Notes: generated by a model from the letters alone, not told the origin. 64,000 bases of DNA from Cohnella faecalis (GCF_003570905.1 NZ_QXJM01000037.1:186001-250000); one strand, 5' to 3'; shown: positions 44,415 through 53,853, numbered from the stretch's first letter. Program-made: numbers and translations.

Positions 44415-46364
44415 GTGAGCCGTTACCCATTTGAATTCGAGCATGCCAAGCCCTTTCTGCAGCAGGCGGGAGAATGGATCGCAGACGTGTTCTACGATAT
44501 ATTGCCGGAAGCGGGCTTCGAGGTTCGCGACGAGCAGATTTACATGGCCTTCCAGCTTGAGCGCGCGTTCGCGGAGAAGAAGACGATCTTCGCGGAAGCG
44601 GGGGTTGGAACCGGGAAGACGCTCGTCTATTTGCTATACGCCATCTGTTATGCGCGATACACCCGCAAGCCCGCCGTTATCGCTTGCGCGGACGAGTCTT
44701 TGATCGAACAGCTCGTAAAGCCGGAAGGCGACGTCGCCAAGCTTGCCCAACATCTGAGCTTGGCTATCGACGCGAGATTGGGCAAGTCGCCGGACAAGTA
44801 CTTGTGCCTCGTCAAGCTTGACGAAGCGAGAGGCGGCCCTGAGTATGTGGAGGCTTATCAGGATATCCATGACCGGCTTCCTTCGTTCGTTAACAAATTC
44901 GAAGCGATGCAGACGTTCCATGCATACGGCGACCGCCGGGAATATCCGGACTTGAACGACGAGCAGTGGAACAGCATCAGCTGGGACCCGTTTCAGGATT
45001 GCTTCGTATGCGAGCGGAGGCACCGATGCGGACAGACGCTGTCCCGCGAACATTATCGGCAATCGGCCGATTTGATTATTTGCTCGCACGACTTTTACAT
45101 GGAGCATGTATGGACCTATGAAGGGCGCAAAAGAGAAGGCCAGCTGCCTTTGCTGCCGGAGCATTCGTCGGTTGTCTTCGACGAAGGCCATCTGCTGGAA
45201 GCCGCCGCCCAGAAGGCGCTCACTTACCGGTTGAAGCATTCCGTGTTCGAGCAGCTCGTATCCCGATTGCTGCAGAACGAGATTCGCGAATCGCTGGCTG
45301 TGCTTATCGACGAAGCTATCGACCGCAGCGAAGCGTTGTTCGACTTGCTGTCGCGCCAAAGCGTCGCTATCGCCGGTTCGGATCGAAAGCACATCATGAT
45401 TACCGAGAGACTTCAGCGCGACGTATCCGCTTTTCGCGGCGTCATCGAAGCGATCGAAGAGGAGCTGGTGTTCGAGAGCGAGCTGTATACGCTGGACGAC
45501 TACCAGCTCCGTATCGTGGAGGAGCATCTGGAGATGATCCAGAAAGCGCTCGGCCTGTTCCAGCAGTCGGCTTCCTTGATATGTTGGGCAACGGACAGCT
45601 CGGAAGGACTGACGCTGGTCATTATGCCGAGAGCGGTCAAAGAGGTGTTAAGAGAGCGGGTGTTCGGCTCTAACGTTCCGGTCGTCTTCTCTTCGGCGAC
45701 GCTATCGGTAGACGGTTCGTTCGACTATGTAGCGGACAGTCTCGGCATCGGCGATTATTTGTCCTTCAGCGTCGATTCGCCTTACGATTACGCCGATCAG
45801 ATGGAAGCGGTGGCGCCGACATGGCCTCCGGGAGGAGCCGCCTTCACGGATAAAATGACGGCTGCTGCCCGTCTGCTTGGCGGCTCCGACGGAGGAGCGC
45901 TGGTGTTGTTCCCTTCCAAAGAGGAGCTGCAGCGGTTCAAGGCGTCGATTTCTTCGTATTCCGAGTGCGCGAACAAGCGTATCCTGTTCGAAGGGGATCG
46001 GGAAATCAGCCATCTCATTTCCGATTTCCAGAACGACGAAGCCAGCATTCTCTGCGCGGTCAGCCTATGGGAAGGGCTCGATATTCCCGGTCCGTCCCTC
46101 AACAAAGTTATCGTCTGGTCGCTTCCTTATCCGCCGCAAGATCCGGTCTACATGGCTAAGAGGCAAGCTGCGGCTTCGCCTTTCGAGGAAGTGGACATGC
46201 CTTATATGCTGCTTCGGATGAAGCAAGGCATGGGCCGATTGATCCGTTCGAGAGACGATAGAGGCTTCGTCGCCATTCTTAGCGAGGAAATTCACGACGA
46301 CTCGAAGTTAAGAGAGAGAATCGAAGCTTTGCTTCCCGAAGGAGTAGCTTTGAAGAACGTATAG
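44415..46364 (+). CDS. DinG/XPD-family ATP-dependent DNA helicase (YpvA-like)
   Basis: A 649-residue superfamily 2 helicase. Walker A is EAGVGTGKT, the DEAH-box variant is VVFDEGHLLEAA, and motif VI is MKQGMGRLIRS. Four cysteines between (YLCLVKL, CFVCERRHRC, then a later cysteine in IICSHDF) are placed like the Fe-S cluster of DinG/XPD enzymes. It most resembles B. subtilis YpvA and lacks an exonuclease domain. GTG 44415 follows GGAGG; the longer frame from 44352 runs through the promoter. It is expected to unwind 5'-tailed DNA or R-loops during repair. Confidence 0.85.
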   Translation: MSRYPFEFEHAKPFLQQAGEWIADVFYDILPEAGFEVRDEQIYMAFQLERAFAEKKTIFAEAGVGTGKTLVYLLYAICYARYTRKPAVIACADESLIEQLVKPEGDVAKLAQHLSLAIDARLGKSPDKYLCLVKLDEARGGPEYVEAYQDIHDRLPSFVNKFEAMQTFHAYGDRREYPDLNDEQWNSISWDPFQDCFVCERRHRCGQTLSREHYRQSADLIICSHDFYMEHVWTYEGRKREGQLPLLPEHSSVVFDEGHLLEAAAQKALTYRLKHSVFEQLVSRLLQNEIRESLAVLIDEAIDRSEALFDLLSRQSVAIAGSDRKHIMITERLQRDVSAFRGVIEAIEEELVFESELYTLDDYQLRIVEEHLEMIQKALGLFQQSASLICWATDSSEGLTLVIMPRAVKEVLRERVFGSNVPVVFSSATLSVDGSFDYVADSLGIGDYLSFSVDSPYDYADQMEAVAPTWPPGGAAFTDKMTAAARLLGGSDGGALVLFPSKEELQRFKASISSYSECANKRILFEGDREISHLISDFQNDEASILCAVSLWEGLDIPGPSLNKVIVWSLPYPPQDPVYMAKRQAAASPFEEVDMPYMLLRMKQGMGRLIRSRDDRGFVAILSEEIHDDSKLRERIEALLPEGVALKNV

Positions 46365-46377
46365 CGCATTTCTTTAC

Positions 46378-46409
46378 GACAAAGCCTGAGCGATCGGGCT
46401 TTGTCTTCA
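46378..46409 (+). terminator. Terminator after the helicase gene
   Basis: A 9-bp perfect stem, GACAAAGCC and GGCTTTGTC, followed by TTCATT. The weak T run lowers confidence. Confidence 0.65.
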
Positions 46410-46446
46410 TTATCGACCGAATGAAAATGAGGAGGAGACGATAACG

Positions 46447-47130
46447 ATGAAAAGCACCGCGAAAAATGCGCGTCAACGCACAGCGAGCGTCGGAACGGCC
46501 AAATGGGAAAGTCCCCGCATTCCGCAAGCGTTGTTGCCTGTCGAATTGCCTGCGGAATTTCAGCGCGAGGAGGCGGTACGGATGGGGCTTGTTTCCGATC
46601 GGCTCATCGACAGCCAGGAAGCCGACAGAGCGTGCTTCGAGAGCGTGATCTTTACGAACGTCACATTTTCGCGCAACGCTTTTTCGAATGCCGAATTTAC
46701 GGACGTTATTTTCGAAAAATGCGATTTTTCCAACGAGAGCTTTCGAGAATGCAACATTCATCGGGCGGAGTTCCGCAATTGCAAGCTGATGGGGCTCGAT
46801 TTGTCGGACTCTACGTTGCGGTACGTCCTTTTCCAATCGTGCTCCGGCGATTACGCGAATTTCCGGTACGCGGATATGAAGCAGGTAAAATTCGAGGATT
46901 GCTCGCTTCGCCATGCCGATTTTTACAGCTCGACGATGCTGAAGGTCGATTTGGAGCGTTCGAACCTTGACGGAGCGCAGCTGTCAGGGACCAAGCTGGA
47001 CGGAATCGATTTGAGCGATTGCGAATTTACCGTGCTAGGCGTCGAAGCGGAGGATTTGCGGGGCTGCATCATTAACGAAGGTCAAGCGGCGGTGTTCGCC
47101 AGCTTGTTCGGTCTCATTATCAAGTCGTAA
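46447..47130 (+). CDS. Pentapeptide-repeat protein (Qnr-like layout)
   Basis: A 227-residue right-handed beta-helix protein. From about residue 60 it reads A(D/N)(L/F)XX-type pentapeptides (ESVIFTNVTFSRNAFSNAEF, SNLDGAQLSGTKLDGIDLSD), with a C-terminal end EDLRGCIINEGQAAVFASLF. Length, a break in the coil near the middle, and this ending resemble chromosomal Qnr-like proteins that mimic DNA and protect gyrase; other pentapeptide proteins share the pattern, so resistance is only a hypothesis. GGAGGAG precedes the ATG. Confidence 0.8.
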   Translation: MKSTAKNARQRTASVGTAKWESPRIPQALLPVELPAEFQREEAVRMGLVSDRLIDSQEADRACFESVIFTNVTFSRNAFSNAEFTDVIFEKCDFSNESFRECNIHRAEFRNCKLMGLDLSDSTLRYVLFQSCSGDYANFRYADMKQVKFEDCSLRHADFYSSTMLKVDLERSNLDGAQLSGTKLDGIDLSDCEFTVLGVEAEDLRGCIINEGQAAVFASLFGLIIKS

Positions 47131-47162
47131 CGGCAATTGCGCGTGGGCGGGAGGTGCATACG

Positions 47163-48011
47163 ATGGCCGAATACCAGTACAATCCGTTTCGTCCTGCCGA
47201 GACGCCGGCGCGGCTCCATCTGCTGTTCTGGGGCAAGGAGGCTTGCTCTCCCGGACATGCGGTCGGACCCGGCGTTCGCGATGTGTACAAAATTCATTTC
47301 GTTCACGACGGCAAAGGAAAAGTTCGGGTCGGAGGGCAAACCTATTCGCTAGTTGCGGGTCAAGGCTTTCTCATCGTTCCGAACGTCGTCTACTATTACG
47401 AAGCGGACGAGGCCGAGCCGTGGACGTACTCCTGGATCGGCTTCGCAGGAACCGATGTCGCGGCGCTGCTTGAACGGACGGTAATAACCGCTGACAGGCC
47501 CGTATTTACAATGGACAAAAAAACGATGCCCGCGCTCTACGAACAACTGACGTTATCATCGACGGCGAGCGTAGCGAGAGACTTGCGGCTTCAAGCTCAT
47601 TTTTATGAATTTTTGGCGGCATGGATCGAAATATCGGCTAAAGTGTCCAGCGCGGCGGCGCTCCCGGGGCGGCAAGAGGAGTACGTGCATCGAACGTTGG
47701 AATGTTTGCGTTCCCACTACAGCGACAACATTTCGATCGAACAAATCGCGGAAAGTCTCGGCCTCGACCGCAAATACTTAAGCGCCATTTTCAAAAAAGC
47801 GCTCGATGTTCCTCCTATGCAATATTTGCTTCGTTATCGGATGGACAAGGCATGCGAGCTGCTCGGCGGGGGAACGCTGACAGTAGGCGAGGTGGCGAGA
47901 TCGGTAGGCTATCGGGATCCGCTGTTATTTTCCAGAATGTTTCACAAAGTGAAGGGCGTTTCGCCAAGCGTTTACCGGGCGAATGCGACCAAAACGGACA
48001 TTAATCCATAA
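47163..48011 (+). CDS. AraC-family transcriptional regulator
   Basis: A 282-residue regulator with an N-terminal cupin-like sensor (VYKIHFVHDGKGKVRVGGQ, GQGFLIVPNVVYYYEADE) and a C-terminal double HTH (DNISIEQIAESLGLDRKYLS, LTVGEVARSVGYRDPLLFSR, KGVSPSVYR). This layout is common among sugar-responsive regulators of Paenibacillus. GGGAGG lies 9 bases before ATG 47163. The adjacent aldo/keto reductase gene is a possible target. Confidence 0.88.
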   Translation: MAEYQYNPFRPAETPARLHLLFWGKEACSPGHAVGPGVRDVYKIHFVHDGKGKVRVGGQTYSLVAGQGFLIVPNVVYYYEADEAEPWTYSWIGFAGTDVAALLERTVITADRPVFTMDKKTMPALYEQLTLSSTASVARDLRLQAHFYEFLAAWIEISAKVSSAAALPGRQEEYVHRTLECLRSHYSDNISIEQIAESLGLDRKYLSAIFKKALDVPPMQYLLRYRMDKACELLGGGTLTVGEVARSVGYRDPLLFSRMFHKVKGVSPSVYRANATKTDINP

Positions 48012-48089
48012 TTGACTTCCTTCTTGGTATAGGCTAATTCTCGCTTCGCTAGTATGATAAATGTGAATTTACATAGGGGAGTGATTGCG

Positions 48090-49081
48090 ATGGTCTACAC
48101 GGCGCATGAAGGAAGATACGAATCGATGACATATCGCAGGAGCGGCAAAAGCGGGCTGAAGCTTCCGGCTATCTCGCTTGGCTTGTGGCATAATTTCGGC
48201 GGTATCGACAAATACGAGAACGGCAGGAGCATGGTTCGCCGAGCGTTTGATCTGGGCATTACCCACTTCGACCTTGCTAACAACTACGGTCCGCCGGCCG
48301 GTTCCGCCGAGGAGACGTTCGGGCGAATTTTGAAGGACGATTTCGCCTCTTACCGGGATGAGATCATCGTCTCGTCGAAGGCGGGCTATTACATGTGGCC
48401 GGGGCTTACGGGGAATGGGGCTCCAAGAAGAGCTTGGTCGCCAGCCTCGATCAAAGTCTTCGCAGACTCGGTCTGGAATATGTCGACATCTTTTATCACC
48501 ACCGTCCCGACCCGGATACGCCGCTGGAGGAAACGATGGCAGCCTTGGATCTGATCGTTCGTCAAGGCAAAGCGCTGTATGTAGGCTTCTCGAATTACTC
48601 GCCGGAGCAGACTCGGGAGGGCGCTCGTATTTTGAAAAGGCTCGGAACGCCTTGTCTCATTCACCAGCCGAAGTATTCGATGCTGTCGCGTCAACCGGAG
48701 AACGGGCTGCTGGACGTGCTTGAGGAAGAAGGGATCGGCTCCATCGTCTTTTCTCCGCTTGAGAAGGGGATTTTGACCGACCGGTACTTGAACGGCATCG
48801 CGACGGATTCGCGGGCGGCGGGACCGAGCCCATTTTTGCGGCCCGAGGAGCTGACGGAGGCGGTTATGTCCAAGGTGGCCCAACTGAACGAGCTCGCTCG
48901 GGAGCGCGGACAAAAGTTGTCGCAGATGGCGCTTGCGTGGGTGCTTCGCGGCGGCAAGGTGACTTCGGCGTTAATCGGTGCGAGCCGATCGTCGCAAATC
49001 GAAGACGCAGTCGATGCTCTGAGCAATTCAACGTTCGCGGACGAAGAGCTGGCGCGGATTGAGAGCATTTTGGCACAATAA
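48090..49081 (+). pseudogene. Aldo/keto reductase (YghZ-like), one frameshift
   Basis: An NADPH-dependent reductase of the AKR14/YghZ type, which reduces small aldehydes such as glyceraldehyde 3-phosphate or methylglyoxal. The first frame covers YRRSGKSGLKLPAISLGLWH and FDLANNYGPPAGSAEE with the catalytic Asp/Tyr; the second covers YGEWGSKKSLVASLDQSLRR, then FSPLEKGILTDRYL and ALIGASRSSQIEDAV. Adding one G to the four-G run at 48401-48404 joins them as YYMWPGAYGEWGS and gives 330 residues, full family length. All expected motifs survive, so an error in the G run is likely. GGGGAG precedes ATG 48090. Confidence 0.85.
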
Positions 49082-49088
49082 CGGATTA

Positions 49089-49132
49089 AAAGGTTGAGCG
49101 GGGGAGTTGTTGACCCTTGCTCAACCTTTTGT
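49089..49132 (+). terminator. Terminator after the aldo/keto reductase
   Basis: AAAGGTTGAGC (49089-49099) pairs with GCTCAACCTTTT (49119-49130). Confidence 0.8.
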
Positions 49133-49137
49133 TATAT

Positions 49138-49310
49138 GTGCCACGAATCATCGCAACTCCGCCGAAGCTTCGAGTGCGAGCCGGAATTGTGCCGCGAATC
49201 ATCACAACTCAAGCCGAAGCTTCGAGTGCGAGCCGGAATTGTGCCGCGACTCATCACAACTCAAGCCGACGCTTCAAGTACGAGCTAGCGATGTGCCGCG
49301 ACTCAATTGC
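49138..49310. repeat. Tandem repeat, about three copies of a 52-bp unit
   Basis: GCCGAAGCTT-type blocks start at 49161, 49213 and 49265, and GTGCCGCGA blocks recur with the same 52-bp spacing. The first copy has a one-base deletion and the last is diverged. Units are contiguous without spacers, and the array ends just before the arsC stop codon on the other strand. Confidence 0.85.
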
Positions 49311-49314
49311 TCTC

Positions 49315-49740
49315 TCACTTTCCGTCCAGCAAAAAGAGCTCAATTCGAGCTTTGATGGCATCGCGCACGTGGCGAAACTGGGAAATGATTTCGTGTTCGG
49401 TTCCGGTTGCTTTGGCCGGATCGTCGAAGCCCCAATGATATTTAATGACATTAACGTTCGTAATGACCGGGCAATGCTCGTCCGCATGTCCGCACAGCGT
49501 TATGACGTAAGCAGCCCGGTTCAACAGCTCCGGATCGATAACGTCCGATGAGTGGCCGGAAATGTCGATTCCGGCTTCTTGCATAACTTGGACAGCTCGC
49601 GGGTTAAGGCCGTGCGCTTCCAGTCCGGCGCTTTTCACTTCATACCAGTCGCTCCCGAGCGCTTTCATGAACCCGTCGGCAATTTGGCTGCGGCAAGAGT
49701 TGCCTGTGCATAAGAAATAGATAAGCGGTTTATTAACCAT
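49315..49740 (-). CDS. arsC: Arsenate reductase, thioredoxin-dependent ArsC
   Basis: A 141-residue enzyme of the low-molecular-weight phosphatase fold that reduces arsenate to arsenite. The P-loop CTGNSCRS holds Cys11 and Arg17; the redox relay Cys83 and Cys90 lies in [10 protein letters not shown], exactly the three-cysteine layout of the S. aureus pI258/B. subtilis ArsC family. AAAGGGGA lies about 10 bases before ATG 49740. It follows arsB by 31 bases, so arsB-arsC is an operon: reduction, then export. Confidence 0.95.
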   Translation of the reverse strand: MVNKPLIYFLCTGNSCRSQIADGFMKALGSDWYEVKSAGLEAHGLNPRAVQVMQEAGIDISGHSSDVIDPELLNRAAYVITLCGHADEHCPVITNVNVIKYHWGFDDPAKATGTEHEIISQFRHVRDAIKARIELFLLDGK

Positions 49741-49771
49741 GTTAAGAAAATCCCCTTTGAATTGAAATGAG

Positions 49772-51064
49772 TTAGCCAACAACAGTCAGCCACAAATAAA
49801 GCGCCGCCAGAGTAACGAACAATACCGGAATAACGAGGATAATTCCCGTTCGGAAATAAGCGCCCCACGTGATTTTGACCCCTTTTCGAGACAGAACGTG
49901 AAGCCAGAGCAGGGTAGCCAGCGAGCCGATCGGCGTAATTTTCGGGCCCAGATCGGAGCCGATCACGTTAGCGTACACGAACGCTTCATGCAAAGCTCCG
50001 CTCGAATTCGTCCCTTCGATTGCAAGCGCGTTGATCATAACGGTCGGCATGTTGTTCATGACGGAGGAAAGAACAGCGGCTATGAAGCCCGAGCCGATTG
50101 TCGCGACGAACAGTCCTTGTTCGCCGACCCAGGCAAAAAGGTCCCCGAGCTTGTCCGTCATTCCCGCATTGCGCAGCCCGTACACGACGACATACATCCC
50201 GATCGAAAAGACGACGACGGCCCAGGGGGCGCCTTTGACGACGTTCCACGTACGGATTTCCCGATTTCTCCTTGCAAGCGACAGAAACGCGATTGCCGCA
50301 GCGCCTGCGATAATAGAGACGGGAACCTCCAGCAGCCCGCTAGTCATATAAGCCGCCAACAGTATGACAAGAATGACCCATGTGATCCGAAACAAACGAA
50401 TATCCTTGATCGCGTTTTTCGGCTGCTTTAACTGCGCCAGATCATACCGCTTTGGAATGCTTCTTCGGTAGAACAAGATCAGCACGAGCAAGCTCGAAGC
50501 AATGGCAAACAACGCAGGAACGAGCATCCGATGGGCATACTGCGCGAATCCGATTCCGAAAAAGTCCGAGGAGACGATGTTCACGAGGTTGCTGACGACC
50601 AGCGGCAAGGAGGCGGTATCCGATATGAAGCCGCACGCCATGACGAAGGGGAGAATCATACGATCTTCGAACTTCAAGGCTCGCACCATTGCCAGCACGA
50701 TCGGAGTCAAAATGAGTGCGGCGCCGTCATTCGCGAACAATGCGGCTACGGCGGCTCCTAGCAATACGACGTATACAAACAGGAGCGTTCCGTTTCCTCG
50801 AGCCAATCTTGCCACCTGCAAAGCCGCCCATTCGAAAAATCCGATTTCGTCCATCATCAACGAAATCAGAATGACGGCGACGAAGGCCAACGTGGCATTC
50901 CAGACGATAAGGGTCACGTCCCATACGTCCCCAATGTCGACAACTCCGATAATAAGAGCGATAACGGCTCCCCCGCATGCCGACCATCCGATGTTGAGAC
51001 CCTTTGGCTGCCAGATGACAAAAACTAAAGTAATGACGAATAAAGCCGATGCGACAACTGCCAT
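49772..51064 (-). CDS. arsB: Arsenite efflux pump ArsB
   Basis: A 430-residue membrane transporter with about twelve helices. The opening [60 protein letters not shown], and [20 protein letters not shown] are nearly diagnostic of staphylococcal-type ArsB, not Acr3. It extrudes arsenite and antimonite. AGGAGG lies 4 bases before ATG 51064. A MerR-type promoter with a 19-base spacer stands upstream, and no ArsR gene is adjacent, which is unusual. Confidence 0.95.
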   Translation of the reverse strand: MAVVASALFVITLVFVIWQPKGLNIGWSACGGAVIALIIGVVDIGDVWDVTLIVWNATLAFVAVILISLMMDEIGFFEWAALQVARLARGNGTLLFVYVVLLGAAVAALFANDGAALILTPIVLAMVRALKFEDRMILPFVMACGFISDTASLPLVVSNLVNIVSSDFFGIGFAQYAHRMLVPALFAIASSLLVLILFYRRSIPKRYDLAQLKQPKNAIKDIRLFRITWVILVILLAAYMTSGLLEVPVSIIAGAAAIAFLSLARRNREIRTWNVVKGAPWAVVVFSIGMYVVVYGLRNAGMTDKLGDLFAWVGEQGLFVATIGSGFIAAVLSSVMNNMPTVMINALAIEGTNSSGALHEAFVYANVIGSDLGPKITPIGSLATLLWLHVLSRKGVKITWGAYFRTGIILVIPVLFVTLAALYLWLTVVG

Positions 51065-51108
51065 AAAACCTCCTTGTTGAAGTTTTTCCAATCCGGTATG
51101 CTTGTTGA

Positions 51109-51139
51109 AGCGTATCACTTAAAGCTAGCTTGAAGTCAA
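51109..51139 (-). promoter_or_regulatory. MerR-type promoter and operator driving arsBC
   Basis: On the minus strand TTGACT (51139-51134) and TACGCT (51114-51109) are separated by 19 bases, the stretched spacing of MerR-activated promoters. The spacer holds ACTTCAAGCTAGCTTTAAGT (51136-51117), an 18-of-20 palindrome resembling the SoxR box (13 of 18 positions). The MerR gene starts 14 bases beyond, so one operator can serve both genes. Confidence 0.75.
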
Positions 51140-51152
51140 GGAGGTTTTTCTT

Positions 51153-51554
51153 TTGCTTTCGATAGGCGAAGTAGCCAGACAAAGCGGCGCATCGGCATCG
51201 ACGCTCCGTTACTACGAACAGATCGGCTTGATCCCGCCGCCGCAGCGGATAAGCGGGAAGAGGGCATACACGGAAGAGATTGTCAGCCGCTTGGAAATCA
51301 TTAAGCTGGCCCAGAGCGCAGGCTTTCAAATCGTCGAAATCAAGCAACTGCTGGACGGCTTCGATTCCAATGTTCCGCCTTCGGAGCGGTGGAGAGTCAT
51401 GGCTAGGCAGAAGCAGCAAGAGCTGGAGGAGCAAATCAACCAGATGAAGAGGATGCAGTCCGTACTGGCAAAAAGCATCGGATGCGACTGTCTCTCCTGG
51501 GAGCAATGCTTCTCGGACCCAAGTCCTATGACCATCAAAATGAAAGATGACTGA
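51153..51554 (+). CDS. SoxR-like MerR-family regulator with three C-terminal cysteines
   Basis: A 133-residue regulator: MerR winged helix (LSIGEVARQSGASASTLRYY, ISGKRAYTEEIVSRLEIIKL), a long dimer helix, and a sensor end with Cys111, Cys113 and Cys119 (IGCDCLSWEQC). E. coli SoxR has CIGCGCLSxxxC with four cysteines holding [2Fe-2S]; here the first is Ser108, leaving C-x-C-x5-C. Divergence from arsBC and the 19-bp-spacer promoter suggest that it controls arsenic resistance, perhaps binding As(III) or Sb(III) by three thiolates. That is inference. Start TTG 51153 follows AAGGAGG by 8 bases. Confidence 0.85.
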   Translation: MLSIGEVARQSGASASTLRYYEQIGLIPPPQRISGKRAYTEEIVSRLEIIKLAQSAGFQIVEIKQLLDGFDSNVPPSERWRVMARQKQQELEEQINQMKRMQSVLAKSIGCDCLSWEQCFSDPSPMTIKMKDD

Positions 51555-51577
51555 CCGCGCTAAGCGCGGTTTTTTTA
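51554..51577 (+). terminator. Terminator after the MerR gene
   Basis: ACCGCGC-TAA-GCGCGGT followed by TTTTTTATTT; it begins at the stop codon. Confidence 0.9.
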
Positions 51578-51728
51578 TTTTTTCGGACATATTATCGCCT
51601 GTGGGGGATCGACAAAGAAATCGCAGAACGAAACCAGATCGTTTGACATGATTCTCAACGACTACTGAGTACAATCTTATCTATATCGTAACGAGCATCT
51701 TTCATCCAACCAAGAAAGAGGTGTTGTT

Positions 51729-52751
51729 ATGCGTATGAACCTCCGAAAAACCGGGTTCCTCTATATGCTCTGCGTTATCGTGATCTTCACGATGGGCATG
51801 AGCTTTCCCGCTCAACATGTCGTCCAGTCTCCCTCGCCGACAGTGAACGAACCGCAAGCCGCCGCGCAGGAGGAGCCGGCCGCATCAGATCTTTCCTCGC
51901 CGTTCAAACTGTTTATTCAACCTTACGGCCTCGCTACAGGCTTGTTGCAAGCACGCTACCTTGCAGTGAACGCCGCGCCATCCGTGGAACGTCTCCCTGC
52001 AAGCTCTCCAGTCATTCAGAACGAACCCTCCAAGCAGCCGATTGTTCAAGAACCCCCGGAAACGATGGAGTATACATATGAAGTAACCGCCTATTACCTC
52101 AACGTGAGGGAGAAGCCCAATTCCAAGTCCAAAATACTTAATGTCATTAAACATGGAACGGCGATTGCTGTGAAAAGAACGACGGATAACGGTTGGCTCG
52201 AGCTGGAAGGAAGAGGTTACGTTCATGCCGATTATGCCGTATTAAAGAACAGCAAAACCGTGACGGCGATCGCCAAAACGGACGAACCGGTCGTCGTCCT
52301 CGATACAATTGAAGATCCGAAGCAGCCGACATCTGCCGTAAGCTCCGATTCGGGCTTGACGGAGGAGCATATTGCAACGATTTTCAAAGGAACGGCTTTA
52401 GCGGGACACGGTCTGGAGGAGGCGATTCTGGACATCGAGGAGGAGTATGGCATCAACGCCTACTTCACGATTGCAGTGATGAAGCTCGAAAGCGGCAACG
52501 GCAAAAGCAGGCTTGCCAAAATCAAAAACAACCTTTTCGGCTTGAACGCCATCGACGGAGCCCATAATAAAGCTTTCAGCTTCGAAACGAAAGAAGACAG
52601 CGTACATACGTTTGGCCGTTTGCTGTCCAAAAGCTATGTCGGGAAGGGCTATACGACCATAGAGAAGATCGCAAAAAAATATTGTCCCTCCAATCCGAAG
52701 TGGCCCGGTTTAGTGATAAGCATCATGAAGGGCGATTATAAAAAGCTGTAG
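51729..52751 (+). CDS. Secreted SH3b-glucosaminidase wall hydrolase
   Basis: A 340-residue exported protein: signal anchor ([20 protein letters not shown]), a low-complexity Pro/Glu linker to about 110, a bacterial SH3 domain at about 115-175 ([20 protein letters not shown]), and a C-terminal glucosaminidase fold at about 210-335 ([31 protein letters not shown]). The catalytic Glu is in KLESGNG. It is predicted to cut the glycan strands of peptidoglycan. GAGGTG precedes the ATG. It heads a same-strand set of wall-related genes. Confidence 0.85.
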   Translation: MRMNLRKTGFLYMLCVIVIFTMGMSFPAQHVVQSPSPTVNEPQAAAQEEPAASDLSSPFKLFIQPYGLATGLLQARYLAVNAAPSVERLPASSPVIQNEPSKQPIVQEPPETMEYTYEVTAYYLNVREKPNSKSKILNVIKHGTAIAVKRTTDNGWLELEGRGYVHADYAVLKNSKTVTAIAKTDEPVVVLDTIEDPKQPTSAVSSDSGLTEEHIATIFKGTALAGHGLEEAILDIEEEYGINAYFTIAVMKLESGNGKSRLAKIKNNLFGLNAIDGAHNKAFSFETKEDSVHTFGRLLSKSYVGKGYTTIEKIAKKYCPSNPKWPGLVISIMKGDYKKL

Positions 52752-52851
52752 CTTGCCTTCGTTCGTTTTCGAACGACGAGCTTATTTGAGCTATCTGTTT
52801 TATAATGATGGAAGGATGCCAAGGCGGAAATATCGGAGAGGATCGTCGCGT

Positions 52852-53589
52852 ATGACGCACACTGTTAGGAAGCTGGCTCTCATCGTCATAGCTTTGTCGC
52901 TCGCTCTCGTTGTGCCGACGGTCGGGGCTCAAGCCGCCACAAGCAATATCAAGAAGGATACGGCCGAGAAAAAACGCGAATTGCCTAAAGGCTTTGTGTA
53001 CTTGGACGAAGCGATTCCGACGGCTATATTCGATATTCGTTACTACGGCGACAATAATTTTGTCGGCGCTCGAATCGACGGCTATAAGGCTCCGTACGCT
53101 ATTCTGACCTCCAAGGCGGCGTCTTCCTTAAAATCGGTCAGCGACGAGCTTGCGAAAAAAGGATATCGGCTCAAAATTTTCGATGCCTATCGTCCGCAAA
53201 AAGCGGTAGATCACTTTATTCGATGGTCCAAAGACGCGAAGGATACGAAGGCGAAGAAGTCCTATTATCCTAATGTAGCTAAGAAGGATTTGTTTAAGCT
53301 TGGATACTTGGCGAGCAAATCCGGTCATTCGAGAGGCAGCACCGTCGATCTGACGCTTGTGATCGCGAAGACGGGCGAAGAGGCGGACATGGGAGGCTCC
53401 TTCGACTTTCTGGACCCGGTGTCCAGTCACGGGACGAAGAAAATAACGGCCAAGCAGACGGCGAATCGCACTCTGCTCAAGAAGGCGATGGAGAAGCACG
53501 GCTTCAAGTCCTACAGTAAGGAATGGTGGCATTATACGCTGCGGTCCGAGCCATATCCGAAAACCTACTTTAATTTCAACGTGGAGTGA
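52852..53589 (+). CDS. Exported D-alanyl-D-alanine dipeptidase, VanX/DdpX type
   Basis: A 245-residue Zn-dependent dipeptidase with a signal peptide ([20 protein letters not shown], cleavage near AQAA). VanX-family motifs are [20 protein letters not shown], the Arg in DAYRPQKA, the zinc-binding [13 protein letters not shown], and the base plus third ligand EWWHYTL. The enzyme would cut D-Ala-D-Ala outside the cell, for wall turnover rather than vancomycin resistance, since no vanHA genes are near. GAGAGGA precedes ATG 52852. Confidence 0.88.
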   Translation: MTHTVRKLALIVIALSLALVVPTVGAQAATSNIKKDTAEKKRELPKGFVYLDEAIPTAIFDIRYYGDNNFVGARIDGYKAPYAILTSKAASSLKSVSDELAKKGYRLKIFDAYRPQKAVDHFIRWSKDAKDTKAKKSYYPNVAKKDLFKLGYLASKSGHSRGSTVDLTLVIAKTGEEADMGGSFDFLDPVSSHGTKKITAKQTANRTLLKKAMEKHGFKSYSKEWWHYTLRSEPYPKTYFNFNVE

Positions 53590-53595
53590 TGGAAG

Positions 53596-53853
53596 ATGAG
53601 CAGCAAGAACAGAAGGTCCCAGCCGGTAAAAGCGGAAGCTTCGGATAAGCCCGCAACGTTAAAAGATCTGTTGAGCGCCGATACATTGGCCAAGCTCAAG
53701 GCTCATACGGATCAGATGAAGCAGGAGCAGCTTCAGCAAGCCGAGCAGAAGAGGAAGAAGGAAGAGGAAGCCCGCAAGGAAGAGCAGAAGCGCAACGAGA
53801 ACGATTTTGCCTATTTGCTCAACCATTCGAAAGTGAAAACGACCAAATATTGA
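53596..53853 (+). CDS. YqkE-like small charged protein (DUF3886)
   Basis: An 85-residue soluble protein, strongly charged and helical, with a coiled-coil-like middle (QMKQEQLQQAEQKRKKEEEA) and ending NDFAYLLNHSKV, the pattern of DUF3886. Function unknown. It starts 6 bases after the dipeptidase stop, with GGAAG upstream, so it is co-transcribed. Confidence 0.75.
   Translation: MSSKNRRSQPVKAEASDKPATLKDLLSADTLAKLKAHTDQMKQEQLQQAEQKRKKEEEARKEEQKRNENDFAYLLNHSKVKTTKY

Noticed and set aside
26708-48404. Programmed -1 ribosomal frameshifting
   Set aside because: No X-XXY-YYZ slippery heptamer is seen at the breaks, and unrelated enzymes such as catalase are not known to use it.
51153-51554. True SoxR
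   Set aside because: The first of the four cluster cysteines is serine and the neighbours are arsBC; a three-thiolate metalloid sensor fits at least as well, so the gene was not named soxR.
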